The notes: a model not told the origin generated them from the sequence alone. A DNA stretch of 64,000 nt from Merluccius polli (GCA_030340625.1 JAOPHQ010000586.1:186001-250000), one strand, 5' to 3'; counted from the stretch's first letter, positions 48,331 to 60,370 are shown. A program made the numbers and translations.

Positions 48331-48793
48331 CTAACGGAGTGTTGCAGGAATGAGTCCTAAAAACCAGAAATCCGTTAGCATGTTGGCACTTCCGGTTCCC
48401 TTCCGTTTTTTTGAATGGGTTTTTGGTTAGATGCCTGAAATAAGGTCTGTGGTTAACACAAGCTTGAGAGATTGCCACGTGTTGTTCTACGGCATAAAAT
48501 ATGTCAGTAAATACCCCACTCGTGAATTTTGAAGATTTTACGTGTCTTACAAAAACTTCTGGCGATTGCATTTACGCTTCAAAAATCGTAAAAGTAGTGT
48601 TCATTGGTGAAGATTAGCTTGCTTAACAAAATGTGTGAGTATCATAAACATTTGTTTGCCACAGAGCTTATTTTCTGCAATAATCCAAAATTCAATGGAA
48701 AAACCTCATTGGCTTTTTGTCGAGGGAATCCAGGGCGATGCTAACTTCCGGGTTGGCCTACAAAAATACGTCATCCCTGCACCACTCTGTTAG
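48331..48793. repeat. Dispersed repeat with inverted ends (463 bp)
   Basis: Ends are CTAACGGAGTGTTGCAGGAA and, inverted, CTAACAGAGTGGTGCAGGGA. The interior contains GTTGGCACTTCCGGTTCCC, CTGAAATAAGGTCTGTGGTT, AATACCCCACTCGTGAATTT and GTCGAGGGAATCCAGGGCGA, all recurring at 63395-63720. It looks like a small non-autonomous DNA element. A target duplication was not clear. Confidence 0.72.
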
Positions 48794-51540
48794 ATCTCTT
48801 TTTTCTAACAGACAGCATGTTGGGCAGAATGGGAAAAAACGAGAAACAGGGAATTAGCTTGAGGAATACGTACATGTATCAAAGTTACCTTTCTTTGTCC
48901 ACGCTGCGGCAGGAAGTTGACATTCATGTATTCCCACCAGCGATGGTGACTAAAATCACGATTACGTATTTCTATTATCTATGTCACATGAGTACACACA
49001 CACGCATGCACAAATGCTGCACACGCACACACACACGATTACTGTCATCATCAGTGTGCTTGAATGACTATCAGCTGCTGACTCTGAGCCACATTGTGAA
49101 AATATTAATGAGCACCAGGCAGAGAGAAAGCCTGTAGGGATCCATGTGTTCCCAAAATTAAATTCAATGAATGTTATGTACCTCTCAGTTTCCTTGAACT
49201 CTTCCAAAAACACAGTGGCACAAAAATGCTATTTAACAGCCGTCATCTGATGTGTTCATATTGGTAAAGCATGTTTAAAGCTTTAGAAGGGTAAGATGTT
49301 TCAGTCTCATTATCTTATTGGTGGTATGAAATACCACCTTTATATGCATATACAGAGAATGCATCCCATATACAAGTGCTCTAACCTTATTTTGACATAT
49401 ACTGCTTATCTATACGGCACCACTTATAGTCAACTGACTGCTTTGCTACAGCATGCACTGACGAACACGTGTCTTAAAAAGTGTGTTGTGAAATGTATCG
49501 GATCCGGGCACGGCAGCTGGCTATTCCAATGTCCCAGCTGTCTGTCTGCATGGAAGGAGATCACATCTTCTTGTGACAAGAGAGGACTTTAAGGTCAAGT
49601 CCTTGCCTCAAATAGATAAGAAGCTTGTGACCATCTAAATTGGCGCTGCCTATCCAAAATGCGCTCCAGGATTCATGCTATGTCAGTGTCAATGAAGGAT
49701 TTTCCCAAAATGTGCACTGAAAAATAACAATAGCCATGGCTAGCTTGACCAGCAAGGCATCAGATATAGAAACTCCCATCACATGAGCTGCACATGTTCC
49801 TGTATTGGGTTGGTTTAATTGCATTGCAATAAATATATACAGTAATGCATTAATCATTTTTTTGCTGCCAGTGAAGAGGAATAATCACTTTATTTGAATT
49901 CAATAATAGGGTTGTGAATAATCAAGTTACCTGACTGGATTTGTTTTTTATTGTCGTTCAATTGACTTAAAAAATAGTAGCAAATGAGTGAATATTTGGC
50001 TGCATATTATAAATGAGTTATTGGTTCTGCATCAATCTGCATTAAACACACAAGTCTAACAAAGGCACAACGTGAATTTAGAATGTATTCAAGGGCTCAG
50101 TGTGATGCAAATGAAAGTCCACTCTACAGCAGACCTTAAAGTGCCTCCCAGTCTCCTACCTCTATTGGCCTAATTAGACCCGGACAGATGGTACTACTTG
50201 CAATCTTAGTTAGTCCCTGAAACAGCCCCCAATATGCTTTTCCAAACCAGTACATTTATTTTTGCATTGTTTGTTTTGTTGTGACAATTAATATGTACAC
50301 AATGGCCCTGTTTACACAAGAGAATTATCTAGAGTTTACAACCCTTCTTCAATCTAGATTGTATTCGCAAACTCATGTTTACACAAAGGGCACAACACGC
50401 TCACAATCATCTCAGCCTGTTAATAGGTGGGGGGAATTTACGAGAGATAGCGGCTTGATATGCACGCACACACACACACACATACAGGTTTCCTGTTTGT
50501 ACCACATCCATGGTTTGCTCAATCTCAGAGAATGGGAGGAGACGTAGCGACTGTGGTGTACCAGTTTAACATGACTTTCTTTGGATTATGTTGCGAGGCA
50601 TGTTTAGTAACAGATTTGCAAGCGGGGGGAATCGTAGAATGATAAAAAAAAAAGTAGGCTTAGAATGGCGACGCATATGCCCCCCCCATGCTTCATATTG
50701 GTAGACGATTGGTATGTATGTATGAGTAAAGCATGTGACTTGAAATCGCTTCTGCAAGGGTTCTGTCTAGACGAGAACCAGATTGACTAACGATATGAAT
50801 GAATGTAATGAATGTAGCGTACGCTGCGTCCGCTGCGTCGTCTACATTTATGATACAACCGTTCCGGCATGTTTAGAGTAGACGGAGAAAACTTATCTCT
50901 TTGCATCGCAATCTCACAACCATTTTCAATTCACTATTTTAAGAGATTTAGCATCATTTCACATTGTATGGAGGCCCCACTTGACCAACAATGGTGAACA
51001 ATGGTGGTTACCAGATGTTTGGTCGCATTTTGGAACAAAACGGGAAAATATTAACTTGGTAAGTCATGTCGTCTGTAAGCTTTGTGATTCGGTATTAAAA
51101 TACTGCAGTAATACTGTGGTAGTGTTGTCGCATTTACTGGTGTTACACGGTGATGGATGTGCCACCGGTCCCCACCGTCATGTTGCTATTATTATTATTA
51201 TTATTACATTTGTCAAATCAAAAAGTGTTGCTAGCTTAAGGGGTCGCGGAAGTCAAGGAGACAAAGGGGACATTCTTGATACTTTTATTTGCGCTGTACA
51301 GCAGCACCACACATCTAACCCGGTCCCCTGCTTAAGTTCAATGGGGGTTAGATGTTCGTTCTATGGGTTCGTCTATGGTTAAATCCATTGACTATATGTG
51401 ATGTGCTCGGTGCATTGGATGGCGATTAATAGACACACAATAGGAACGAGAATATTTAATATTGTATCAGAATATATACCATTATATGACTGTAGGAATC
51501 CTTAGAGTCAGCAGAGTGGCCCTTACCAACGATGGGTGGA
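48794..51540. other. Non-coding spacer
   Basis: No gene recognised. There are short CA runs near 49000-49040 and 50463-50480 and an (ATT)n near 51187-51207. A GCCCTGTTTACACAAGAGAA stretch at about 50305 has the wording of a transposon end, but no partner was found. Confidence 0.4.
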
Positions 51541-51688
51541 CATCCAGAGTTAATGACTCATATCTACATGTAGACCAGCTACTTTTCCACTGACTCATGC
51601 AAGTACATGTAGACCAGCTACCTTTCCACTGGCTCATACATAACTGCATGTAGACCAGCTGCCTTTCCACTGACTCATATGTACCTAC

Positions 51689-53128
51689 TAGGGCTGTCCC
51701 GAATACCATATTTTGGGCTCCGGAGCTTCGGTAGTAATCGACAGTGAATATTCGAATATTCGGGGGGGGGGGGGGGGAAAAAAAAAAAAAAAAAAAAAAA
51801 AGTTTTCTATGCCAATTGCCTTAGCCCCAGATGTTCCCACATTACTCCTTATTAGGGATGGGCATAATTAATCGATGATCGATCATTGATCGTTAAGAAA
51901 TGTGTCGATCAATTTATATTGTTATCGATCAAAAGGACGTGTTGCATACTGTGAGTCTTGAAGCGGTGCGGTGATCGCGGCTTTAGTTCCCCGTGTCTGA
52001 TCGCTGTAATTCGGAGCGTGAATATCGGTTGAATATCTAATATCTTTCTAACTTTAAAAAACACTTTAGTATTTTTAAGACGATAGTCGCACATCCCTCG
52101 TAACTACGCCGTGAAGGTGAACCCTCCCGGACTCCGCTATTAACATGAACCGCTCCGCAGGAGGAGCCGTGCACGTCCACACGCACCGGACACCAAAATA
52201 CCAACACGTGTTTTCCATTTGCTTGCTGTTAAATAAAGTTGTGTGCAGTTATACGGTTAAATACGATTATTGATTAATGACCGATCGCGTACTGCGGTCA
52301 AGACAGCCGTCTCTCGGTTTCGCGTGGTCAAGCCAGCCGCTCCAACATTTTAAATACTTCCATAACTGACATTTTAACAAAACGTTCAGCCTCATATATG
52401 TTTTCTGACTAAGGTAGGCCTATTGCTTTTAGATAGTTCATGCAATTGTTTCTAAATGTGTGGCTCATCTTTTTGTCGCGAGCCTTTTCCGAGCGCCGGC
52501 TGCATATTGTAGGCACATGTCGGCCTTTTTCCCTTTTTTCAAAACAGTTATACAGTTTAATGCCCACTTTTACTGCCTTGTTTGATTATTGTTGGCCGAT
52601 AAGTAGGCTACTTATTGTAATTGGAATACAGACTTAGTCTTGTTGAATCTCCAAACCTTTAAGAGCGCATTGTTCGGCTTTTACGAGCGCCGCATAGGCC
52701 TATAACCAGGGACGGGCTGCCATAGGGAGGTTCGGCCGGACAATTTCAGGCCGATTATTTTGTATTTTTTTATTTTGTGTATTATTATTTTTGGGCCGGT
52801 CCAGATTATTGGGCCAATCCAGGACTGTCATAATACGGTCGTAGGTCCGCGGTGCGCTACAAACTGAAGCCTGACGTTCACTGCTGTGAGTGATGTCACG
52901 CGCCCAAGCTGAGATGGTATATATTTCCACATCTTAACAGTCAAGTATAAATATAGTACAAGAATGTGCTGACAAAATGTATTTTGCGGTTCGCCTTTAG
53001 TGATAGCCTACATTTGGAAGAAGAAAAAAAAAAAAAAAAAAAACGAATATCCGAATCCCAAAATTGAAAACCGAATACCTACCCAACGAACGAATATCCG
53101 AATAGTCGAATATTCGGGTCCAGCCCTA
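51689..53128. mobile_element. Non-autonomous hAT in minisatellite, TSD GTACCTAC
   Basis: Ends are TAGGGCTGTCCCGAATACCA and, inverted, TAGGGCTGGACCCGAATATT, both followed by repeated CGAATATTCG wording. Flanked by GTACCTAC at 51681-51688 and 53129-53136. The interior has a G-run/A-run at about 51763-51802 and carries family-A copy A2. No coding capacity. Confidence 0.93.
51853..52850 (+). mobile_element. Family A copy A2 (3' truncated)
   Basis: Starts TAGGGATGGGCATAATTAAT and follows A1 closely (AAATGTGTCGATCAATTTAT, AGACAGCCGTCTCTCGGTTT, GGACGGGCTGCCATAGGGAG, TAATACGGTCGTAGGTCCGC) until 52850. There the right terminal part including the right TIR is lost. It is embedded in the hAT at 51689-53128. 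Confidence 0.85.
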
Positions 53129-53887
53129 GTACCTACATGTAGACCAGCTGCCTTTCTACTGGCTCATATGTAACTACATGTAGACCAGCTACTTTTCCAC
53201 TGACTCATATGTATGTAGACCAGCTGCCTTTCTACTGACCCATATGTACCTACATGTAGACCAGCTGCCTTTCTACTGGCTCATATGCAACTACATGTAG
53301 ACCAGCTACTTTCCCACTGACTCGTACCTACATGTAGACCAGCTGCCTTTCTACTGGCTCATATGCAGAGGTGGAAGCAACAAATTACAATTACTCTAGT
53401 TACTGTAATTAACTTCTAATTTTTTGAGTATTTTTTTAAATCAGTAATTTTATTTTTTCTTAAGTATATTTGAATGTAATGTAATGTTTGAAGTAATGTA
53501 CTTTGCTACATTTCAAATTGTTTCTGTTACAGAGTAAAATAAATCCAAGTTTTTTTATGAACTGCACCTGCGTGCCAAAAACTGTCCAATCTATCGGCCC
53601 TGGCAAACTGCAGCGCCAGGTGAACGACGGTCAGTCAGACAGCAACGACAATACGTTGCTGCTTAATCACAAAGGAGATGGAGACGGATGAGTTGGAAAA
53701 CACTTCTGCAGACCTAAATCCAACTGAAACCCCATCAGATTTGGTTGAAGTTGAGGATTAATACAAAAATAACGTTGAAAAAAAAAAATAATAATGTTTT
53801 TGTAAATTTTTTATTGCATTGGAGAGATGATATAACCCCCCCCCCCCCCCGAAAAAAAGGAAAAGAAAAAAAAAAAGACGTAACTAA

Positions 53888-54505
53888 GGCTACATCCACA
53901 CTACTACATTTTCGGTTTCATAGGTTTTTTTAAAACAAAAAAATGATCTCCGTCCACACTAGCGTTTTAGCACCGTATCAGAAAGAATCTCCATACTACC
54001 ACGCCTGAAAACGCATATCACATGACCATGCGTGGTCATGTGACCAGCGTGCCGATATAAACAGGAAGCAGATTGTCTACTCTGCGGTTGGTCAGTTGCA
54101 GAAAATATTAGGGAGGAAGAACATTGAACAGAAGAACAATGGTAAAAAGTAAGACCAGAGATTTCTTTTTTTGGACCGACGACGAGGTGGAACTGTTACT
54201 GAAAGTAACACATGAGTATAAGGCGTTGAAGGCGGCGGAAAACATAGATTGGGAGTTGTAGCAAAGCAAATACGGTGACATATTGGAGCGGTACCGAGAG
54301 CATTATCCATCGCCGGAGCAAGTCATGGCAATGGGAAAGGAGTACCCACACAAGAAGAATGAAAGGGAAGGACACGTCATGACTGATAAGACCCAATCAG
54401 AAAGCGAGCGTGGGTGTCTGCTTCATCGGCTCCGTATCCGCCCGTCCACACTAGTCCAGACTGAAACGCAACCCCAGAGTTTTCAAACTATAACTGGGTC
54501 AGCAG
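53888..54505 (+). mobile_element. Harbinger-like element fragment with Myb-like ORF
   Basis: The left end GGCTACATCCACACTACTAC is preceded by TAA (53885-53887), a possible Harbinger-type target triplet. A matching inner phrase CCGTCCACACTAG recurs at 53950 and 54441. The body carries a Myb/SANT-like coding relic. Its right part appears to continue after the hAT at 54506-55795 (55804 on: TGTTTTCAATAATCTCCG), but the right TIR is not present. Confidence 0.6.
54139..54390 (+). pseudogene. Myb/SANT-like Harbinger protein fragment
   Basis: From the ATG at 54139 the frame reads MVKSKTRDFFFWTDDEVELL, then LKVTHEYK, an in-frame TAG at 54259, then QSKYGDILERYREHYPSPEQ. The W.DDEVELLL start and the K..DI...Y..HYPS ending are the layout of trihelix/Myb-like proteins carried by fish Harbinger elements. 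One nonsense codon interrupts it and the C-terminal part is lost. Confidence 0.68.
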
Positions 54506-55795
54506 CAGGGGTTGAAATAAGGCTGTTTTACTCGCCAAATGCGAGTAATTTTTGTATTTGTCGAGTAATTTATGAAGACCACTCGCCACTCTGGCGAGTA
54601 ATCTAAAAATTCGGCGCGATTGCCGCGGACCCGCCAGCAACGGACCCGCTAGCCGCGGACCCGACCGCGCAGCACCCACCGCCGTCTACAATCGCGCAGC
54701 TCCCCCCCGCTTACCCCCCCCAGGTCAACAATCGCTCAGACTCTGACGCGCTGCTGATTCCCGGCGCTGATTCGCGAGTCGCGAGTCGTTCCCTGACTGT
54801 GATTGACTCGAGGACTGAGACGTCACGACTCACGAGAGCCAGCCAATCGTATTTAAATATCAGTGAAATGGTAAATGCATGCTGTCTTTGTATTTTCTGT
54901 GTCATGCCAGATTAATAAACTATTTGAATGTCTCGTCAATCTGTCTCGTTGCACGCGACCCAGCTGGGACCCCCACCTTGGTGGATCTTGGTCTTGAGTG
55001 GGGGTGGCCAATGGCCAAATATGCCCAGAATAAACACAACTGTACATCATTAACTTTAAAACTCATCATTGCTAAATCAAGTCTATTATCTTGCTGATAT
55101 ATTAAACATCCAATAATCTACTACGCCCCCCCCCCCCCCCCCCCGCATCCCGCTGCGTTTGGTTTGTCTAACTTTTCCTTGAATTGGGGGAATGGGGCAT
55201 TTTGATCCTGACATGTCATGCATACATTAAATAAATCTGTTGAACTCAAATTAAATACATATGTTAACATATTCAACCAGACACAATGTTGTATTTGCTA
55301 TTATTCACACATTTATTAACACCATCACCTCCCCCAGTTGGTTTGTCGGAGTTGAACTGTAACTTGATCTCTGAATGGTAACTTAACTGCATTCGTGATT
55401 CGTTTGAATGTTGTGAACGAGGGAGGAGGCGACTCGGCTGGCATTCGCCGTTCGCGAATGAGAACGAGGGGCGGAGGGAGGAGCTGAGTCTGAACGACTC
55501 AGTGAATGATTCACCGCTACCGGAAACACGACTGAACGAACGAACGAACGACTCTTTATGGCGAACTGAACGACGCGAACTGATTCGCGCAAACGAATCA
55601 TGAAATCCATCACTACTCAGTCAGCACCCCCCCCCCCCCCGGTCAACAATCGCAACAATCGCCCCCCCCCCCACCCCCCGGTCAACAATCGCGCAGCGCC
55701 CCTATTTTTGTCTGGTAAAAAATCTGTTTGTCTAGTAAAAATTGTCATCTACTCGCCAGTTGTCTGGTAAGCCAAAATTTTAGTTTCAACCCCTG
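54506..55795. mobile_element. Non-autonomous hAT, TSD GTCAGCAG
   Basis: Ends are CAGGGGTTGAAATAAGGCTG and, inverted, CAGGGGTTGAAACTAAAATT, each followed by the phrase ACTCGCCA (in opposite orientation). Flanked by GTCAGCAG at 54498-54505 and 55796-55803. The 1,290-bp interior contains several C-rich blocks with GTCAACAATCGC (54723, 55641 and 55680) and a GTCTACAATCGCGCAG variant (54685). It also contains C-runs at 55126-55144, and an inner part at 55385-55620 rich in CGAACGAACGAACG and GATTCG motifs. No transposase. Confidence 0.92.
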
Positions 55796-56689
55796 GTCAG
55801 CAGTGTTTTCAATAATCTCCGTTTTAGGGGTTGTAAAACTTTTTTTGTACTCTTTCCTGCTCATATGCAACTACATCTAAACCAGCTACCTTTCTACTGA
55901 TCCATATGTAACTACATGTACACCACCTACTTTTTACTGACTCATATGTAACCAAATGTAGACCAGCTACTTTTCTATTGACTCATATGTAAACTACATG
56001 TAGACCAGCTACTTTTCTTACATGAAAAACCTTAAAGTCCACATGTAGTATCCTGGAATGAAGGGGCTCTGTTAAACTATTTTATAGATCTATATATAGA
56101 TCTATTTTTAATGTTTTCTAATTCCTTTTTTGAGTGTTGTCAGGGCCTGTGCTTCTGTTCATTGAATGTGTTGTGCTGGCCTTTACTATATTCAGCGGTC
56201 CTGTGTGACTTATTTTATTTAACACAATGTGTTGTTAAAAAGCACTCTCTAAGCCTAATCATTTGCACTGTTTAATTTGTTTACAGTTCAAAGGTTCAAC
56301 TTCGTAGACCATAAACACACCTGTATTCTATTTCAGTGCATTACAGCACAGAGGTGTGCATTGATTGATTACATTTTCAGGTGTATATTAGTTAGTTAGT
56401 ATGCTGTGCTCACATTGCAGTGCAGCAAGTTGAGCTCAGACTAAGAGGCAAGAGACTAAGATGTGCATTTAAGTGTGTGTGTGTGTATGCACTTTATTTC
56501 ATTGCATTATAGTACTGATTGTACTTGCTTAATAAAGAATTTATATTGAAATGGTGAAGTACATTTTGGGTTCAATTTGTCCTAAACAATATCAATGCAA
56601 AATTTCAGAAGGTACTCTAATGAATTATCTGGGAATTTCAGTCACCTATGTATATAAAGATTGTTCATGTGAAGCATTGGATCGATATC

Positions 56690-56774
56690 GAATCGTATCA
56701 AATCGTTATCGAATCGTGACTCAAAGTACCAAAATCGAATTGAATCGTGAGGTCTTTGCCAATACCCAGCCCTA
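56690..56774. mobile_element. hAT right end only (TAGGGCTGGGTATT type)
   Basis: The stretch GATCGATATCGAATCGTATC to TTTGCCAATACCCAGCCCTA is the inverted right terminus of a common non-autonomous hAT (TAGGGCTGGGTATTGGCAAA). No left end of this family was found upstream, so the copy is truncated or rearranged. Confidence 0.65.
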
Positions 56775-56785
56775 GTGGTTAATTT

Positions 56786-56867
56786 TCATGCTATTGCCCC
56801 ATTTGTTTAAAGCTCTTCTCAACACAGTGTATGTGCTGAGAAGAGCTTTTACTAGGCAATAGCATGA
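56786..56867. ncRNA. Candidate hairpin RNA (pre-miRNA-like)
   Basis: An 82-base hairpin. The outer arms TCATGCTATTGCC and GGCAATAGCATGA pair perfectly. The inner arms AAAGCTCTTCTCAACACA and TGTGCTGAGAAGAGCTTT pair with one mismatch. An asymmetric internal loop lies between them and the terminal loop is about 5 bases. Size and shape fit a microRNA precursor. I do not recognise a known microRNA, and a small fold-back repeat is the alternative. Confidence 0.4.
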
Positions 56868-56901
56868 ATATCAACTGCATCCCAAAAGCACGCACACGTG
56901 C

Positions 56902-56949
<48 letters not shown>

Positions 56950-57816
56950 TGCCTTTGGTTGGATTTGCACTTCACATGCAAAGCCATTAGAAAACAGTTC
57001 CTTGTCTCCTTTGGGTTAACACCTGGCTTTACTGGTAATACTGCATGTCTCCGGTGAGTGGTAATTGCCACCAGCCTAACGCACACGCGCACACGCACGG
57101 GCACGGGCACAGGCACGCACACACGCAGGTGATGTCAGCAACTGTGGAGGACAGGGGGTGGGGTGGGAGGTAGGGTGGGAGGTGGGGCGGCTGGCAGAGC
57201 AGGAGAAGCGTAGGCAGGGGGGTGGGTGGCGGGAGAGAAAACCATCTGTAGCGTTTCTCTTCTATGTCTGACTGACTGATTACGGGCTCAACAAGTAACC
57301 AGCCAGCTGTTGCGATACGCGTTTAACGCCATTAGTCCCCAGCATCATACATCACCTACAACAGGTGCTCCTGCGACGCAGAAGGGTGATAAGTGTTGTG
57401 TCCTGTGTCACTTACACAAGAGAAGGGTTTGCTTCAATTCATCTCATAGCCGACAGATGGGATTCCTACACTGTAGTCTCAAATGACCCCAGTCACAGAA
57501 AACACACGACCTTTGGACACCTACAAACACAGACAGGCAAAGGGCAATACCGATATACAATTACATTCGGCCTGACCTTTTTATTACTCTGTATCATATA
57601 CTCCTATCACTGTCAACCAGAAGTGATATGATATTTTAAGTGTCCCCAGTTTGGAGAGGTTTTCTACATGATTCCATAACTGGTGGTGTGTAGTGTGCTG
57701 TATGTAGTTATAAACTATTAATTTTCACACAAAAATAAATGATGCAATGACAGAGTGGACCAATTAACCAAAGAAGCAATTGGATGCATGACAAGTATAT
57801 GTCTTAAACACCACAG
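56868..57816. other. Non-coding spacer with CA tract
   Basis: Contains (CA)n at about 56900-56947, a G-rich segment (GGGGTGGGAGGTAGGGTGGG at about 57156) and otherwise unique-looking DNA. No gene recognised. Confidence 0.45.
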
Positions 57817-59177
57817 TAGCTCTGGGCGATTAATCAAATTGTATTTTCAATTAAGATTTTGGCTTCCACCGATTATGAAAACAAGATAATCGAGATGAAA
57901 CGATTATTGAACCACAGTCCGTTTGGCAATGACACTCTCGTTTGGTCTTGTGTTATAAATCCAGCCCACCGCTTTCGCCCCTCCCCACTAAAAGCCCAAA
58001 GCCCACTCTGAGCCAGGCTGTGGCATGTTTGAGCCAACAGCTTGAGCCAAGATGTTGGAAAGAAGAGCCGTTGGTCAACAAGAGAGGTAAAACCAATTCA
58101 GCCATTTGTGGAAACACTTTGGTTTCAAGGAGTCCAAGAAGGAACAACAACAAATACTGTGCAAGGTTTGTTACACGGTGGTGTCTGCACCACCAGGCAA
58201 TACCGACCAATTTGTTTAATCATCTGAAATTCAATCACAAAGTGGTTTATGACCACCGCAAACACAGTCATCGATTAAGGACACTTTATAATGCAACCAC
58301 CTACCCACCCAGCTCTCACAGACATATAAAACAAATGAACAGATGTCATCACATTCTTCCTAGCTAAACACTGGTACCCTATTAGCACTGTGAGCAACCA
58401 GGGATTCAAGAAACTGGTTACACTGGATAAGCATTACGCCGCGCCGTCGCGTCACCATTTCACCAGAGTTGCACTGCCTGTCCTGTATAAATAATGCCGT
58501 GAGGAAGTTACAAATGATGCATGAAATACACAAGGGACTCGTGGTCAAGCCGCACCATTGAGCCTTACATCAGTCTTACAATTCATTATGTCAACTCCGA
58601 TTTCAATTTGAAGATTACGTTTTTTTCCTCAAGACTAACACAAGGCAAAACATTGCCCATGTACTGAGGGAAGCGATGGCTGCTTGGGGCTTAAAGCAGG
58701 ATAAGCTATCCATATAACCCATCCATAACCAAGGCAAGGGCATTACATGAGGAAAGTTGGTTCCCGGGTGCTACTCTGTGTGGCAGCCCACTGCTCCTTG
58801 CTCCTAGCATAGGGTGGGTTAAATGCAGAGGTTGAATGTGTGCCAACACATTATTATTATAACAAAGTTTTCAGTAGCCAAGGTTATGGTATATGTATGT
58901 AGATTTAAGATTGTACAGTACTACAACTCATTTGGGTCCTCTCAATATGGCGGAGTAGCAACAACAAACTATCCCATGATGCATTCTGATGTACAAGCCC
59001 TATAAGAATAATAAGTAATTAACGTGTCAGCTACTCTGTGACTATATCGTCTCTTTCTCTTATACACACACACGCACACACACACACACTAATAATAATA
59101 AACATCCAAAATAAATAATAATAATAATAACATTAACAATAATAATAAGTAATTAAAATGTCATGTGCGCTACTCTA

Positions 59178-59212
<35 letters not shown>

Positions 59213-60370
59213 GAGGGAGCTTGCAGAAGCACAGAAGACGGTGAATCTGCCTGAACACTCGCTTAAGACAGAATGTCCAACCAGATTGGGATCTAGGCAG
59301 GCCATGACAGGCAGGGTCCTTGAGCAGCAGAAGGCCATAGCCCAGGTCCTTTCAAGCGACAGAAAGTTCAGACATCTCACCCCCTCGTGGCAGGACATTA
59401 ATGTAGACGAGTCCATCCATAAGTGGCTTGGCCCTTTGGTTGAATTCACAGACGCACTTTCTGGAGAGAAAGTCAAATATGTAAGTGTCTTTTTTGAAGC
59501 CAGCCCTCCACCTCTTCAACCACTCAATATTGGCAGTGCAGGAGGGCGACACAGACCTCACCAATAGCATCAAAAAGAACACAGTGGGCTCTCAGTGACA
59601 AATACAATGGCACAGCAACACAAGAGCTGCTCGACACGGCCTCTGCCCCGGACCCGAGGTTCAAGCTAAATATGTCAGTTAAGAAAATCAAAAGTCCATC
59701 GAAGCCAGACTGACAACCGAGATGAGGAGGGTGACGTCTACTGTTATGGTAATAATACAAATTTTGATGATAATGATAATAAATAAAAAAGACAGATGAC
59801 AGTTGAAGTAGAAGAACAAGAACAAGAAGGCGGCCCTGGGCAGCTTCAAATGATGCAAGACCTGCTCTGTAACAGGACCCACTGGAGTGGTGGAGTGAAA
59901 TCCCTGGAGCTCTCCAAGGTAGTATCTGTGCATCCCAACCACAAGTTCCTCTTCAGAGGGTCTTCAGCACGCGTAGATTGTTGTCACCTGCCTGTGCTCA
60001 TCTCTGAAACCAGACCATGTAAACAGGCTGGTGTTTCTGGCTAAAAACCTTTGAGATAACATTACCAACATCGAGCAGCCCTACAAGGATTTGCCATGTT
60101 GGCCTAAATAAGTTATATTTAGTGAAGTTGTAGTTCATTTATTTTCCATTACTTCTGGACAATGACGGCGAGCCAGCCTTTAATTTCATTTGACATGTTG
60201 CTGACTGGAATATGATAGTTTGACAAAAGCTTGAATATATATCGAGTTGAATGTTTACGTGGATGTGCACTAACGTTACAACAAAGTTGATCTTTTTATT
60301 TTGAAGACATTTATTTTTTTAATATGCTTATATATTTATATATCATTCCTATCATAGTCGAGCAGCCCTA
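57817..60370 (+). mobile_element. hAT transposon with ZBED-like gene, 8-bp TSD
   Basis: Ends are TAGCTCTGGGCGATTAATC and, inverted, TAGGGCTGCTCGACTATGA, which match imperfectly. Flanks are CACCACAG (57809-57816) and CGCCACAG (60371-60378), seven of eight identical, the difference being a change expected from CpG decay. The interior (2,554 bp) holds a broken transposase on the plus strand. A second copy of the terminal phrase TCGAGCAGCCCTA occurs at 60071-60083. Confidence 0.82.
57942..60054 (+). pseudogene. hAT transposase relic (ZBED-type)
   Basis: Segments in order: a BED finger in pieces (KRGKTNSAI near 58080, then NLFNHLKFNHKVVYD near 58209-58253), FFLAKHWYPISTVSNQGFKK (about 58354-58410), SRHHFTRVALPVLY (about 58449-58490), LTIHYVNSDFNLK (about 58573-58611), LPEHSLKTECPTRLGSRQAM (about 59247-59306), FTDALSGEKVKYVSV (about 59445-59490), and the dimerisation tail SSLKPDHVNRLVFLAKNL ending at TGA 60052-60054. 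A large part of the RNase H-like core is missing and stops and frameshifts are frequent. Microsatellites at 59060-59210 occupy the deleted middle. Inactive. Confidence 0.82.

Larger units (their letters stand above)
53366..55859. mobile_element. Composite hAT in minisatellite, TSD CTCATATG
   Basis: The left end is CAGAGGTGGAAGCAACAAAT; the right end, inverted, is CAGGAAAGAGTACAAAAAAA. The flanks CTCATATG (53358-53365 and 55860-55867) match, although this octamer is also part of the minisatellite unit. The left end resembles the widespread fish hAT that starts CAGAGGTGGAAAG. Most of the interior is nested cargo: a Harbinger-like fragment from 53888 and a complete hAT at 54506-55795. Confidence 0.78.
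51541..56025 (+). repeat. Minisatellite, ~41-bp unit, interrupted by insertions
   Basis: Thirteen recognisable units follow the pattern ACATGTAGACCAGCTACTTT, then TCCACTGACTCATATGTACCT. Three units precede the hAT at 51689, six lie between 53129 and 53365, and four follow 55860. Without the two insertions (1,440 and 2,494 bp plus duplicated bases) the array would be continuous and a little over 500 bp. Units vary between CTACTTTTCC and CTGCCTTTCT types. One strand carries recurring open frame, but stop codons vary and I see no gene. Confidence 0.92.

Noticed and set aside
50281..50900. Transposon starting GCCCTGTTTACACAAGAGAA
   Set aside because: No inverted partner end or target duplication could be found.
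51541..56025. Coding tandem-repeat protein across the ~41-bp minisatellite
   Set aside because: Unit length is not a multiple of three in all units and stops recur; the 75-residue minus frame is a by-product of the repeat.
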